From Lysobacteraceae bacterium NML08-0793 (GTDB lineage: Bacteria > Pseudomonadota > Gammaproteobacteria > Xanthomonadales > Xanthomonadaceae): 64,000 nt of DNA. Positions 1 through 8,507 of this stretch are shown one piece after another (positions within the stretch are counted from its first letter, which is position 1; each line of letters starts with the position of its first letter). A program made the position numbers and the translations under genes. Where the stretch lies: assembly GCA_002798275.1 (NCBI GenBank), contig NWQR01000001.1, forward strand, positions 1-64,000. The letters are read 5' to 3'. The notes under the pieces were generated by a model. That model had not been told where the DNA came from. It made no database searches and worked only from the letters and a program-made list of their open reading frames with translations.

Positions 1-134
1 CCAAAACGCTTGCGCCATGCGTATAGCGTTTGCTCGCTTATCCCATGCGCCTTCGATGCCTCAACAACCGAGCTACGCTCGGCCTCCCGAAGAATCGCAA
101 CCATCTGTGACTCACTGAAACGGCTCTGCCTCAT
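1..134 (-). mobile_element. IS3-family transposase OrfA, partial
   Basis: Reading leftward from an ATG at 134, the frame encodes MRQSRFSESQMVAILREAER and goes on through GISEQTLYAWRKRF to the window edge, with no stop. This is the N-terminal helix-turn-helix of the small OrfA protein of IS3-family elements, which binds the element ends; the catalytic OrfB would lie outside the window. A GAGGAAG ribosome-binding site precedes the ATG. The element end is probably near 175 (plus-strand ...TTTCA) but no matching terminal repeat is available to prove it. The insertion lies directly against the toxin remnant that follows. Confidence 0.85.
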
Positions 135-175
135 GTCTCTTCCTCTCTTGAAGGAGGCCATCTTCTCAACTTTCA

Positions 176-303
176 AATGGTCCGAAAATCTCGAGGCAGG
201 TCAATTAGACGCCCCCATATCCAAAACCTTTATGGTAAAAGACACCAAACATGAACGTGTAGATATTGAAATTATTTCAGGAAAAATAGATCCAACCCCA
301 TAG
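176..303 (+). pseudogene. C-terminal remnant of a polymorphic toxin tip
   Basis: Before the stop at 301-303 there is an open frame of about 40 codons ending in IISGKIDPTP. Base composition turns AT-rich here, matching the next gene and unlike the chromosome. The upstream part of the frame is IS sequence, so the 5' end of the gene is missing. Its place 19 bases before a small AT-rich gene, with an Rhs core fragment beyond that, suggests the end of an Rhs-type C-terminal toxin cut by the IS. The toxin family cannot be named from so few residues. Confidence 0.5.
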
Positions 304-322
304 AATTTTAAGGGTATCAATT

Positions 323-682
323 ATGAAAAAATATCTAAATTGGAACAAAAATACTGGCGAGTACATTCAATTAGAGCGCCACATTGAAAGTATATTTATT
401 AAATTACTTAATTCAAGCTCAACCAGTAAAGACAACTGGATTTTTCCATACTTTAAAGTCGAATACTCTAATGGAGCGCCATTCATGGATGGAAATCCAA
501 TTTTTTCTGCAAAAGATTTGCATCAAAAAAAAATTATAAAAATCATTATAGATGATGAGCAAGAAAATATAGCTGATTTTGAAGGATCATTTGATGATAG
601 TTTCTTATATACCATTATATCCCCTATCAAATCAATAGAAGATATAGATGTTTTAATAAAAGATTTTTTGCTATTAAAATAA
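323..682 (+). CDS. Candidate Rhs-toxin immunity protein (unknown family)
   Basis: A 119-residue soluble acidic protein without signal peptide or membrane segment. GC content is far below that of the surrounding genes (many AAA, ATA, TTT and AAT codons), a usual sign of toxin/immunity cassettes acquired by transfer. It lies just after a truncated toxin end and just before a displaced Rhs core fragment, which is the standard layout of an orphan toxin-immunity module. I do not recognise its family; the role as immunity protein is inferred only from size, composition and position. Confidence 0.6.
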   Translation: MKKYLNWNKNTGEYIQLERHIESIFIKLLNSSSTSKDNWIFPYFKVEYSNGAPFMDGNPIFSAKDLHQKKIIKIIIDDEQENIADFEGSFDDSFLYTIISPIKSIEDIDVLIKDFLLLK

Positions 683-699
683 CTTACACGTGTTCCAAA

Positions 700-903
700 A
701 CCTGTTCTTTCGACCCCGCGCACAACATCCTTTCAGGCAGCCCGAACAGCGACACAAATCGCAAAGGCCGCAACATCGGCGCAGGCAACCGCCTCAAAGC
801 ATACGACGGTACCGAATACACCCACGACCCCTTGGGCAACCTGATTTACCGCGAACTGCCGAACGGCGAGAAGTACCCTGCCCCCGCCAGCCGTATCAGT
901 TGA
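700..903 (+). pseudogene. Displaced Rhs core (YD-repeat) fragment
   Basis: The frame from about 700 reads FDPAHNILSGSPNSDTN, then GNRLKAYDGTEYTHDPLGN, then LIYRELPNGEK before it leaves Rhs-like sequence and stops at 901-903. This matches the end of an Rhs/YD-repeat core just ahead of the toxin tip. There is no start codon and no toxin domain after it. Such core fragments downstream of an immunity gene are typical scars of Rhs tip exchange, where a new tip displaces the old one by recombination. Confidence 0.75.
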
Positions 904-1040
904 AACTAGCAAAGTCCGGCACTGAAGGTTACTGCATTCAAAATGCCGGCTAGCACAAGTTTTTCAGAGTGACTAAGTAATAAGCAAGACCCGCTTCTTG
1001 GGCGAAAGCAAGGCGGCAGTCGCTGTCTTTGAGCAGGCGT
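904..1040. other. Non-coding junction between Rhs remnant and iscA
   Basis: About 140 bases without a supported gene. They contain a weak inverted repeat (CCGGCA near 916 and TGCCGG near 944, flanked by CTAG on both sides). It could be a decayed terminator, but the loop is long and there is no T-run. Confidence 0.3.
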
Positions 1041-1385
1041 TTAGTCCAGTGTTTTTTCCGCCTCGGTGGTAAAGCTCTCGCCACAGCCGCATTCGCCTTT
1101 GACATTTGGGTTGCGGAACACGAATTGCTCGTTCAAACCCTGCTTCAAAAAGTCGATTTCGGTGCCATCCACCAGAGGCAGGCTGTCGGCATCCACCAAT
1201 ACCCGCACGCCGTCCTGCTCAAATATATGGTCGTTGTCGCGGGTATCGTCGGCCATGTCGATGACATAGCCCCAGCCGGAGCAGCCGGTGCGCTTCACGC
1301 CAAAACGCAAGCCCTGTTTGCCAGGGGCTTGTGCCAGATAGCTTTGAATGCGGGCAAGGGCTGCGGGGGCAAGGGTAACGGCCAT
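1041..1385 (-). CDS. iscA: Iron-sulfur cluster assembly protein IscA
   Basis: 114 residues, the usual size of A-type Fe-S carriers. The three conserved cysteines are visible: one in KRTGCSGWGY and two in the C-terminal ECGCGESF (C-G-C). A-type carriers take a cluster from the IscU or SufB scaffold and pass it to target enzymes in the cytoplasm. The ATG at 1385 is chosen over a TTG one codon earlier. No isc or suf partners adjoin it. ErpA or SufA cannot be excluded on sequence alone. Confidence 0.85.
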   Translation of the reverse strand: MAVTLAPAALARIQSYLAQAPGKQGLRFGVKRTGCSGWGYVIDMADDTRDNDHIFEQDGVRVLVDADSLPLVDGTEIDFLKQGLNEQFVFRNPNVKGECGCGESFTTEAEKTLD

Positions 1386-1436
1386 CAAGGGTTCTCCAAA
1401 AATGCTTGCGTGTAGATGAAGGCGACAGGCGGATTT

Positions 1437-2531
1437 TCAAGCGCCGGGTGGCGCCAGCATGTAAGTGGCAAAGCTGCCAAGCCAATGCGAGCCCATGTAG
1501 TGCATGTCATCGAAGGCGGCCATTCCGGCTGCGCGATGCCGTTTGGCGGCAGCTTGCAGTGCCGGGATGCGCTCATCACCGGCGGGCAGGCCACGGATGA
1601 TGCCTTCCAGCATCCAAGCGCGGCTCAAGTTCAGCCCATCCAGATGCGCCAGCTTGCCATCACTCTTGTCGGTAACGATGCCGGGCGCAAGCCAGCTTTC
1701 ATCGGCCTTGCCACGCGGAATCTGCGGCATGAAAGCCGCCAACCATGTGGCGTATTCGGCCTGTGGCAGCACCCGGCGCATCAGGTCGGCCTCGGCAAGA
1801 CAGGGCGAAAGAAAATCGCTGCCGGAAGGCTCATAGGCCAGCGGGCAATCACGGTCGCGCAGGTAAAAACGTCGGCTGGTGCTGTCGATCAAGTCCTGCA
1901 TGGCCTTGTCGCCGCGCACCACTGCCCAGTCACGAATCAAGCCAAAGGCGAAGGCGGTTTGTGCGTGCTCGCCCACCCGCACCGGGAAGGTCAGATTGGG
2001 CAGCCATTCGCGGATACGGTTGGCCGCTTCCTGCTCCACCGGCAGCATTGCCTGCGCCCAACGCTTGCCATCGGGGTCGTCCCATTGATGCAGTTGCGCC
2101 GAAAGCTGCAATAGCCAAGCGATGCCATAGGGGCGCTCGAAGCTGCGATCGCCGCGCTGAAAATACGCCGCTTCCGCCTGCAAATTGGCCGCACTCAGAT
2201 TTTCATCCAGTTTCTTTCGTGCCTCCGCGGCAAAACGAGCCTGGTCATCGAGTTGCAACAGCCGCACTAGGAGCCAATGGCCATGAACGGCCGAATGCCA
2301 GTCATAGCAGCCATAAAACGCCGGATACAGCTGGCGCGGCGTGCCGCTGTCCGCATCGTTACGCAGCACATGAGCGATTTTGTTTGGGTATTCCTTCTGG
2401 ATGCACTCCAGCGCCAGACGCGCCAAGTCATCGGCTTTTTCGATGGTTTGCGCAGAAGCCGCCAGCGGCGTGCTCAAGGCAAGCAGCGGCAATACGACAC
2501 GGATGCAACGGGTAAAAAAACGCGACCGCAT
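1437..2531 (-). CDS. Exported DUF2891 family protein
   Basis: 364 residues from the ATG at 2531, with a classical signal peptide (basic [11 protein letters not shown], then [14 protein letters not shown], cut near ASAQT). The mature part has the family's signature: an early [18 protein letters not shown] block and a late [12 protein letters not shown] block, consistent with an alpha/alpha-barrel fold of unknown biochemical role. A second ATG at 2543 is possible; the longer upstream frame is an antisense shadow of the asnS leader. It is transcribed divergently from asnS, the two starts being about 60 bases apart. Confidence 0.8.
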   Translation of the reverse strand: MRSRFFTRCIRVVLPLLALSTPLAASAQTIEKADDLARLALECIQKEYPNKIAHVLRNDADSGTPRQLYPAFYGCYDWHSAVHGHWLLVRLLQLDDQARFAAEARKKLDENLSAANLQAEAAYFQRGDRSFERPYGIAWLLQLSAQLHQWDDPDGKRWAQAMLPVEQEAANRIREWLPNLTFPVRVGEHAQTAFAFGLIRDWAVVRGDKAMQDLIDSTSRRFYLRDRDCPLAYEPSGSDFLSPCLAEADLMRRVLPQAEYATWLAAFMPQIPRGKADESWLAPGIVTDKSDGKLAHLDGLNLSRAWMLEGIIRGLPAGDERIPALQAAAKRHRAAGMAAFDDMHYMGSHWLGSFATYMLAPPGA

Positions 2532-2594
2532 GGGCAACTCCATAGTCCGGGGATTGCTATCATCTTCGCCCCTTGTTTTGATTGCAGCAACCAC

Positions 2595-3989
2595 ATGACT
2601 CACGCCTCTGTCGCCAACGCTCTTGCCGGCCATTTCCCCGAGGGCGGCCTTGTTACCGTCAAAGGTTGGGTGCGCACCGTGCGCGGCTCGGCCAATCTTG
2701 CCTTCGTCAACATCAGCGACGGCTCGGGCTTTGCGCCGATTCAAGTGGTGGCCACCGATGCGCTTGGCAATTTCGATGAGGTCAAGCGTCTAACGCCAGG
2801 TTGCTCGGTAATTGCCAGCGGCAAACTGGTGAAGTCCCAGGGCAAGGGACAGAGTTTCGAGATTCAGGCCGAAAGTCTGGAGGTCGTCGGTTGGGTGGAA
2901 GACCCGCTGACCTATCCGATTCAGCCCAAGCCGATGTCGCCAGAGTTCCTGCGCGAAGTCGCCCATCTGCGCCCGCGCACCAACCTGTTTGGCGCCGTTA
3001 CCCGCATTCGTCACTGCTTGGCGATGGCGGTGCACCGCTTCTTCCACGAGCGCGGCTTTTACTGGATTTCAACGCCGATCATCACCACCTCCGATGCCGA
3101 AGGCGCCGGGCAGATGTTCCGCGTCTCCACCCTGGATTTGGCCAACCTGCCCTATGGCAAGGACGGCAAGGTGGATTTTGGCCGGGATTTCTTCGGCAAG
3201 GAAACTTTCCTTACCGTATCCGGCCAGCTCAATGTCGAGGCCTATGCGCTGTCGATGAGCAAGGTCTATACCTTCGGCCCGACCTTCCGCGCCGAGCAAA
3301 GCCATACCACCCGGCATCTGGCCGAGTTCTGGATGATTGAGCCGGAAATCGCCTTTGCCGACCTCAATGACGATGCCAATTTGGCCGAAGATTTCCTGAA
3401 ATACCTGTTCCGCGCAGTGCTGGACGAGCGCGGCGACGACATGGCCTTTATTGCCGAGCGCGTGCAAAAAGACGCCATTACCCGGCTGGAAGCCTTCATC
3501 AACTCGCCGTTCGAGCGCATTGACTACACCGATGCAATCGGCCTTTTGCAAAAGTCCGGCAAGAAGTTCGAGTTCCCGGTGGAATGGGGGCTGGATCTGC
3601 AAACCGAGCACGAGCGCTGGCTGTGCGAAGACCATGTTGGCCGTCCGGTCGTGGTGATGAACTACCCCGAAGCCATCAAGGCGTTCTACATGCGCCTGAA
3701 CGATGACGGCAAGACCGTGGCGGCGATGGACGTGCTCGCCCCCGGCATTGGCGAAATCATCGGTGGCAGCCAGCGTGAAGAGCGTCTGGACAGGCTGGAT
3801 GCGCGCATGCAGCAATTCGGGCTCGACCCCGAGCACTACGCTTGGTATCGCGACTTCCGCCGTTACGGCAGCGTGCCAAGCGCAGGCTTTGGCTTGGGCT
3901 TTGAGCGTCTGGTGGTCTATGTCTGCGGCCTTGGCAATATCCGCGATGCAATCGCCTACCCGCGCGCACCGGGGCATGCGGAGTTCTGA
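2595..3989 (+). CDS. asnS: Asparaginyl-tRNA synthetase
   Basis: 464 residues, the normal size. An N-terminal OB-fold anticodon-binding domain (about 1-120, with VKGWVRTVR) is followed by a class II catalytic core. Motif 2 is visible around [20 protein letters not shown] and motif 3 in [20 protein letters not shown]. It charges tRNA-Asn in the cytoplasm. The ATG at 2595 fits the family start MTHASV; an upstream extension in frame is not homologous. It heads the long plus-strand run: the next start is two bases after its stop. Confidence 0.95.
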   Translation: MTHASVANALAGHFPEGGLVTVKGWVRTVRGSANLAFVNISDGSGFAPIQVVATDALGNFDEVKRLTPGCSVIASGKLVKSQGKGQSFEIQAESLEVVGWVEDPLTYPIQPKPMSPEFLREVAHLRPRTNLFGAVTRIRHCLAMAVHRFFHERGFYWISTPIITTSDAEGAGQMFRVSTLDLANLPYGKDGKVDFGRDFFGKETFLTVSGQLNVEAYALSMSKVYTFGPTFRAEQSHTTRHLAEFWMIEPEIAFADLNDDANLAEDFLKYLFRAVLDERGDDMAFIAERVQKDAITRLEAFINSPFERIDYTDAIGLLQKSGKKFEFPVEWGLDLQTEHERWLCEDHVGRPVVVMNYPEAIKAFYMRLNDDGKTVAAMDVLAPGIGEIIGGSQREERLDRLDARMQQFGLDPEHYAWYRDFRRYGSVPSAGFGLGFERLVVYVCGLGNIRDAIAYPRAPGHAEF

Positions 3990-3991
3990 GC

Positions 3992-4315
3992 ATGCACCCG
4001 TTCGACCATGACCCAAACACCCGACATAGCCAATGGTGGCTGGCAACGCTCGGCGATACGCTGATCTGGGCGCGACTGACCATTCTTGAGGCGGGAACCG
4101 CCGAAGTGCTGGATGCTGACGGCGCCACCCTGCCCTATGACAGCCCGGATACCGCCCGCGCAGCGCTGATGGATGCGGAGTTTGTCGCGCTCGATGGTCT
4201 TGACGAGGAAGATGCACTGGCGCGCGGGTTTTCTTTGCATGACATCCGCCCGCCCGAAGGCGATGCCGAGCAACTGCGGGCGCAGATGGTGGTCAAGCTG
4301 GGATATCGCGCCTGA
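3992..4315 (+). CDS. Small conserved-type hypothetical protein
   Basis: 107 acidic residues, cytoplasmic, without signal or membrane segment. It starts two bases after the asnS stop and its stop codon shares a base with the next ATG, so translation is likely coupled. I do not recognise a domain. Features seen are an aromatic N-terminal part (QWWLATLGDTLIWARL) and an acidic centre. Confidence 0.65.
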   Translation: MHPFDHDPNTRHSQWWLATLGDTLIWARLTILEAGTAEVLDADGATLPYDSPDTARAALMDAEFVALDGLDEEDALARGFSLHDIRPPEGDAEQLRAQMVVKLGYRA

Positions 4316-4581
4316 TGTGCATCCAGCCTGCCTTTGCCGCAAACGCACTTGCACGGCTGGATACTCCCACCGCCCCAAACCCGCTCATCACCCAACTGGC
4401 CAACCCGCCCAATAGCTTGGCCACTGCCGCGCACATCGACATCAACACCCAACTGCCCCAGCCCCCGCACGACAATCGTGCGGCAGTCGCGGCGTGGCTT
4501 GCCGCACACTTGAACCAGAGCGCATGGCAGAGCGCCCATTCGATGCCATCAATCCTGCAAGGAGAAACCGATGCAACTTGA
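4315..4581 (+). CDS. Possible small hypothetical protein
   Basis: An 88-codon frame that starts on the stop codon of the previous gene and overlaps the start of the next by 11 bases. It is rich in Ala, Pro, Asn and Leu with no recognisable domain. Tight fit in a compact operon argues for it, low-complexity composition argues against. If it is not a gene, 255 bases here are an unexplained spacer in an otherwise gapless transcript. Confidence 0.4.
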   Translation: MCIQPAFAANALARLDTPTAPNPLITQLANPPNSLATAAHIDINTQLPQPPHDNRAAVAAWLAAHLNQSAWQSAHSMPSILQGETDAT

Positions 4582-5356
4582 TCTTTCCGGAAAAAACGCC
4601 CTAGTGTGCGGCGCCTCCGAAGGCATAGGCCGTGCCAGCGCGATTGAATTGGCCGGGCTTGGTGCCCGGGTTACGCTGCTCTCCCGCCGCGCCGAAGCCC
4701 TGCAAGCGCTGCTTGCCGACTTGCCACGACCGGGCGGGCAAAAGCATGACTTCATCGCCGTGGACGTTGCCGATGGCAAGGCGCTGCAACAAGTGCTGGC
4801 AGAAAAAACCGCAGGCGACACTTTCCATATACTCGTCAACAACAGCGGCGGCCCGCCCGCCGGTCGCGCGATTGATGCCGATACGGCGGCGTTCTTGCAC
4901 GCCTACCAGCAGCATTTGCTGGCCAACCAGATACTGGTGCAGGCCGTGGTGCCGGGCATGCGCAAGGCCGGTTTTGGCCGCATCATCAATATCGTTTCCA
5001 CATCCGTTTACGAGCCGATTGCCGGGCTTGGCGTATCCAATACCACCCGCGCCGCTGTTGCCGGCTGGGCCAAGACCTTGTCTCGGGAATTGGCAGCCGA
5101 AGGCATCACCGTCAACAATGTGTTGCCGGGCTTTACCGAAACCGCCCGCATCGCGCAGATTGTCAAGACGCAGATGGAAAAAACCGGGAAAAGCGAGGCG
5201 GAAGTCCGCCGCGACATGTTGAGCCATGTCCCAGCGGGTCGCTTTGCCGACCCTTCCGAGCCCGCAGCGATGATTGCCTTTCTGGCAAGCCCTGCGGCCG
5301 CCTATGTCAACGGCCAATCAATCGCCGTCGATGGCGGCCGGATGCATTCGATCTGA
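4571..5356 (+). CDS. Atypical short-chain dehydrogenase/reductase
   Basis: 261 residues with a Rossmann fold: the cofactor loop GASEGIGRA near residue 11, NNSGGPP in the NAG position, and a C-terminal VNGQSIAVDGG. The catalytic Tyr-x3-Lys is not present; the aligned stretch reads SNTTRAAVAGWAK, so Tyr is replaced by Ser and Lys by Arg. It lies upstream of the aminomuconate semialdehyde dehydrogenase gene, with a GGAG ribosome-binding site at 4561. Its substrate is unknown; a link to tryptophan ring-cleavage products is inferred only from position. Confidence 0.8.
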   Translation: MQLDLSGKNALVCGASEGIGRASAIELAGLGARVTLLSRRAEALQALLADLPRPGGQKHDFIAVDVADGKALQQVLAEKTAGDTFHILVNNSGGPPAGRAIDADTAAFLHAYQQHLLANQILVQAVVPGMRKAGFGRIINIVSTSVYEPIAGLGVSNTTRAAVAGWAKTLSRELAAEGITVNNVLPGFTETARIAQIVKTQMEKTGKSEAEVRRDMLSHVPAGRFADPSEPAAMIAFLASPAAAYVNGQSIAVDGGRMHSI

Positions 5357-5362
5357 CGCACC

Positions 5363-6787
5363 ATGCAACGCTTCCCACACTGGATAAACGGCAAGGCATG
5401 CAATCCGGCGGACAACACCTGGCTGGATGTAACCGAGCCTGCCAGCGCGACGGTTTATGCCAAGGTCGCCGCGGGCAGTCAGGCCGATATCGACAGCGCG
5501 ATTGCCGCAGCCCAAGCGGCGTTCCCGGCTTGGGCTGCCCTACCCGCCAGCCAACGCGCAGCCTGGCTGGAAAAACTGGCCGCTGCGGTCGAGGCAAGGC
5601 TGGAATCGTTTGCGCACACCGAAAGCCGTGACAGCGGCAAGCCACTCAAACTTGCGCGCGATGCGGAAATCCCCCGTGCCATCGCCAATTTGCGCTTCTT
5701 TGCCCATGCCGCCACGCAATTTTCCAGCGAATGCCATCATGGCGAGGCCGGTCTCAATTACACCCTGCGTCTGCCGCTGGGCGTGGTCGGCACCATCTCG
5801 CCGTGGAATCTGCCGCTGTACCTATTGACCTGGAAAATCGCCCCGGCACTGGCTGCCGGCAATACCGTGGTCGCCAAGCCCTCGGAAGTTACCCCGGCCA
5901 GCGCTACCTTGCTGGCCGAAGTCGCCGTAGAAATCGGTTTTCCCGCCGGGGTTCTGAATGTAGTGCACGGCCTTGGCGCCAGCGTGGGCGAAGCGCTGGT
6001 ACAGGCAGCGCAAGTCAAAGCCATCTCGTTCACCGGCAGCAGCGCCGTCGGCCGACATATCAGCCACGTGGCCGCGCCGATGCTGAAAAAAGTCTCGCTG
6101 GAGCTGGGCGGCAAAAACCCGACCCTGATTTTTGCCGACAGCCCTTGGCGCGAGCATCTGCCGGTTTTGCTGCGCAGCGCCTTCCAGAACAGCGGCCAAA
6201 TCTGCCTGTGCGGCTCGCGCATCCTGATTGAGCGCCGCATCTATCAAGAAGTCCGCGATGCCCTAGTTGCAGCCGCCAGCCAGCTTGTTATTGGCGAGCC
6301 GCTGGATGCCACCACCGACATCGGCCCGCTGGTCTCGCAGGCGCATCTGGACAAGGTGCTGGCCGCTATTGCCAAGGCGCGTGAGGAAGGCGGCACCCTG
6401 CTATGCGGTGGCGAACGACTGCCACGCCCGGGTTATTTTCTGCCGCCCACCCTAATTGAAGGTTTGGGCCCGGAATGCACGACCAACCGGCAGGAAATCT
6501 TCGGCCCGGTCGCCAGCCTGCAAGCCTTCGATGACGAAGCCCATGCCATTGCACTGGCCAATGCCAGCGACTACGGCCTTTCGGCTTCGGTCTGGACAAC
6601 CGATTTTGCCCGTGCCCATCGGCTGGCCGCAGGCTTGCAGGTAGGCATGGTATGGATAAACAGTTGGCTGCTGCGCGATTTGCGCACCCCCTTTGGCGGC
6701 GTTGGCCAGTCCGGGCTGGGACGCGAAGGCGGCCTTGAAGCAATGCGTTTTTTCACCCAGCCGCGCAATATCGGCTTTCCTGTCTGA
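5363..6787 (+). CDS. Probable 2-aminomuconic semialdehyde dehydrogenase
   Basis: 474 residues, a full-length NAD(P)-dependent aldehyde dehydrogenase. Visible are TISPWNLPLYLLTWKIAPAL, the FTGSSAVG cofactor loop, the general base in SLELGGKNP, and the catalytic cysteine in SGQICLCGSR. The CLC...R motif around the nucleophile is typical of the 2-hydroxy/2-aminomuconic semialdehyde dehydrogenase group. In this operon it would oxidise the product of ACMS decarboxylase to 2-aminomuconate, the substrate of the RidA-type deaminase two genes on. It starts 6 bases after the SDR stop. Confidence 0.85.
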   Translation: MQRFPHWINGKACNPADNTWLDVTEPASATVYAKVAAGSQADIDSAIAAAQAAFPAWAALPASQRAAWLEKLAAAVEARLESFAHTESRDSGKPLKLARDAEIPRAIANLRFFAHAATQFSSECHHGEAGLNYTLRLPLGVVGTISPWNLPLYLLTWKIAPALAAGNTVVAKPSEVTPASATLLAEVAVEIGFPAGVLNVVHGLGASVGEALVQAAQVKAISFTGSSAVGRHISHVAAPMLKKVSLELGGKNPTLIFADSPWREHLPVLLRSAFQNSGQICLCGSRILIERRIYQEVRDALVAAASQLVIGEPLDATTDIGPLVSQAHLDKVLAAIAKAREEGGTLLCGGERLPRPGYFLPPTLIEGLGPECTTNRQEIFGPVASLQAFDDEAHAIALANASDYGLSASVWTTDFARAHRLAAGLQVGMVWINSWLLRDLRTPFGGVGQSGLGREGGLEAMRFFTQPRNIGFPV

Positions 6788-6797
6788 CAATGTAGCG

Positions 6798-7460
6798 ATG
6801 AGCCCACATATCGACCATCTGCTGGAAAACAACCGCCGCTGGGCAGAACGCATCCAGAGCGAAGACCCCGGTTTTTTCGAGCGTCTTTCCACCCAGCAAA
6901 CCCCGGAATACCTCTGGATTGGCTGCTCCGATTCGCGCGTACCGGCCAACCAAGTCATTGGCCTTGCCCCCGGCGAAGTGTTTGTCCACCGCAATATCGC
7001 CAATGTGGTGGTACATACCGACCTCAACTGCCTATCGGTCATCCAGTACGCCGTGGATGTCTTGCAGGTCAAACATATTCTGGTGGTCGGCCACTACGGC
7101 TGCGGCGGCGTTCTGGCATCGCTTGAAAAGATGCGCATTGGCCTAGCGGACAACTGGATTCGCCATGTCGATGATGTCGCCGCCAAGCATGCAGAAATCC
7201 TCACGCCACTCTGTCAGGCACTGGCACATGACCGGCTGTGCGAATTGAACGCACTGGAGCAGGCAGTCAATGTCTGCCAGTCCACCATCATCCGCGACGC
7301 TTGGAGCCGCGGGCAGTCAATCGCCGTGCATGCTTGGGTTTACAGTCTGCGCGATGGCCGCGCCCATGACCTTGGCCTTGCCGCCAGCTCCATGCAAGAG
7401 CTGGAAACCCAATACCCCGAAGCCCTCGCCCGCATCCGCGTGGACATGGAGGATAGATGA
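6798..7460 (+). CDS. can: Beta-class carbonic anhydrase
   Basis: 220 residues. Zinc ligands are clear: Cys and Asp in GCSDSRVP and the His and Cys in VVGHYGCGG. It interconverts CO2 and bicarbonate in the cytoplasm. The ATG at 6798 lies 10 bases after the aldehyde dehydrogenase stop; its last codons overlap the RidA gene by four bases, so it is an integral part of the kynurenine operon. ACMS decarboxylase in the same operon releases CO2, which may explain its presence. Confidence 0.92.
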   Translation: MSPHIDHLLENNRRWAERIQSEDPGFFERLSTQQTPEYLWIGCSDSRVPANQVIGLAPGEVFVHRNIANVVVHTDLNCLSVIQYAVDVLQVKHILVVGHYGCGGVLASLEKMRIGLADNWIRHVDDVAAKHAEILTPLCQALAHDRLCELNALEQAVNVCQSTIIRDAWSRGQSIAVHAWVYSLRDGRAHDLGLAASSMQELETQYPEALARIRVDMEDR

Positions 7461-7885
7461 GCAGCATCCAGAGCCAGAGCGCCCCCAAGCCCCTAGGGCA
7501 TTACCCGCACGCCCGGCGCGTGGGCGACTTGTTGTTTCTCTCCGGCATTGGCCCGCGCAACCCCAAAACCAATCAGGTGCCGGGCAATCAGTACGATGCC
7601 GAAGGCCGCCTCACTGGCCACGATATTGCCGCCCAGACCCACGCGGTATTTGCCAATGTCCGCGAAGTGCTGGAATCAAGCGGCGCCACTTGGCAAGACC
7701 TCATTGATGTCACCGTTTATCTGACGGACATGGCGCAAGACTTCGCCCGCTACAACGCCATCTGGGCCGAATACTTTCCCGATATCGCCAACGCCCCCTG
7801 CCGCACCACACTCGGCATCAGCGCCCTGCCCGCCCCGATCGCCATCGAACTCAAATGCGTGGCGCAACTGAAGGTGGCCGGATGA
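7457..7885 (+). CDS. RidA-family 2-aminomuconate deaminase
   Basis: 142 residues. Typical RidA features are RVGDLLFLSGIGPR, the internal VTVYLTDM strand, and the conserved arginine in CRTTLGISALP. Members in kynurenine and 2-nitrobenzoate clusters act as 2-aminomuconate deaminases; general RidA proteins hydrolyse reactive enamines. Context with the dehydrogenase and ring-cleavage genes favours the first. ATGA overlaps join it to the genes on both sides. Confidence 0.85.
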   Translation: MSSIQSQSAPKPLGHYPHARRVGDLLFLSGIGPRNPKTNQVPGNQYDAEGRLTGHDIAAQTHAVFANVREVLESSGATWQDLIDVTVYLTDMAQDFARYNAIWAEYFPDIANAPCRTTLGISALPAPIAIELKCVAQLKVAG

Positions 7886-8505
7886 AACTCAAGCTCGCCG
7901 CCGTTCTGCTTGCTCTTTCAGCTTGTCCGATGGCAGTGTTTGCCGCAGATGCTGCGCTTGCCGACAACCCGGAGCTTAAAGCACTGTTCGAACAAGATCA
8001 GGCCGACCGCAACCAGGCCAATGCCGACTGGCAAGCGGTCAATCAGCGCGATGCCGAACGCCGCAGCCGGGTTCTTGCCATGCTGAAAACCGGGCGGTTG
8101 CGTACCGCTAATGACTATCGCCATGCCGCCTTTATCCAGCAGCACGGTGATGGCGCTGAAGACTATCGCCTGGCACATGCTTTGGCGACGATTGCGATGA
8201 CACTGGAGGACAGCCAGCAAAACCGCTGGATTACCGCCGCAAGCTGGGATCGGTTGCTGATGTCACACATCGAGCCGCAGTGGTATGGCACCCAGATGCG
8301 CGGCGATGCAGACGGCATGTATCTGTTTCCAGTCAACCCCACTGCCGTTAGTGAGCAACAGCGCAAGCACATGAGTGGACAAAGCCTTGCCGAGCGTCAT
8401 GTCAAACTGGAAACAATGGCACGGGAGATTGGACAGAAACTGCGTGACCCGGCGCCCACTATCGAACAACTGCGCGCTGCGCAAGGCCAGCCAAACGGGG
8501 ATTGA
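7882..8505 (+). CDS. Exported protein of unknown function in kynurenine operon
   Basis: 207 residues from the ATG at 7882, which overlaps the RidA stop. The N-terminus is a signal peptide ([21 protein letters not shown], cleavage after AFA or VFAA). The mature protein is helical with AAFIQQHG and [14 protein letters not shown] segments that recall the DUF6624 family, though this is only a visual likeness. A periplasmic protein among cytoplasmic catabolic enzymes is unexpected. Confidence 0.75.
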   Translation: MKLKLAAVLLALSACPMAVFAADAALADNPELKALFEQDQADRNQANADWQAVNQRDAERRSRVLAMLKTGRLRTANDYRHAAFIQQHGDGAEDYRLAHALATIAMTLEDSQQNRWITAASWDRLLMSHIEPQWYGTQMRGDADGMYLFPVNPTAVSEQQRKHMSGQSLAERHVKLETMAREIGQKLRDPAPTIEQLRAAQGQPNGD

Positions 8506-8507
8506 AA

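Noticed and set aside
523-723. A 66-codon minus-strand frame over the immunity gene
   Set aside because: Antisense shadow in an AT-rich gene; no start signal and no coding bias.
3069-4217. A 382-codon minus-strand frame over asnS
   Set aside because: Antisense to asnS and its neighbour; composition follows the complement of real codons.
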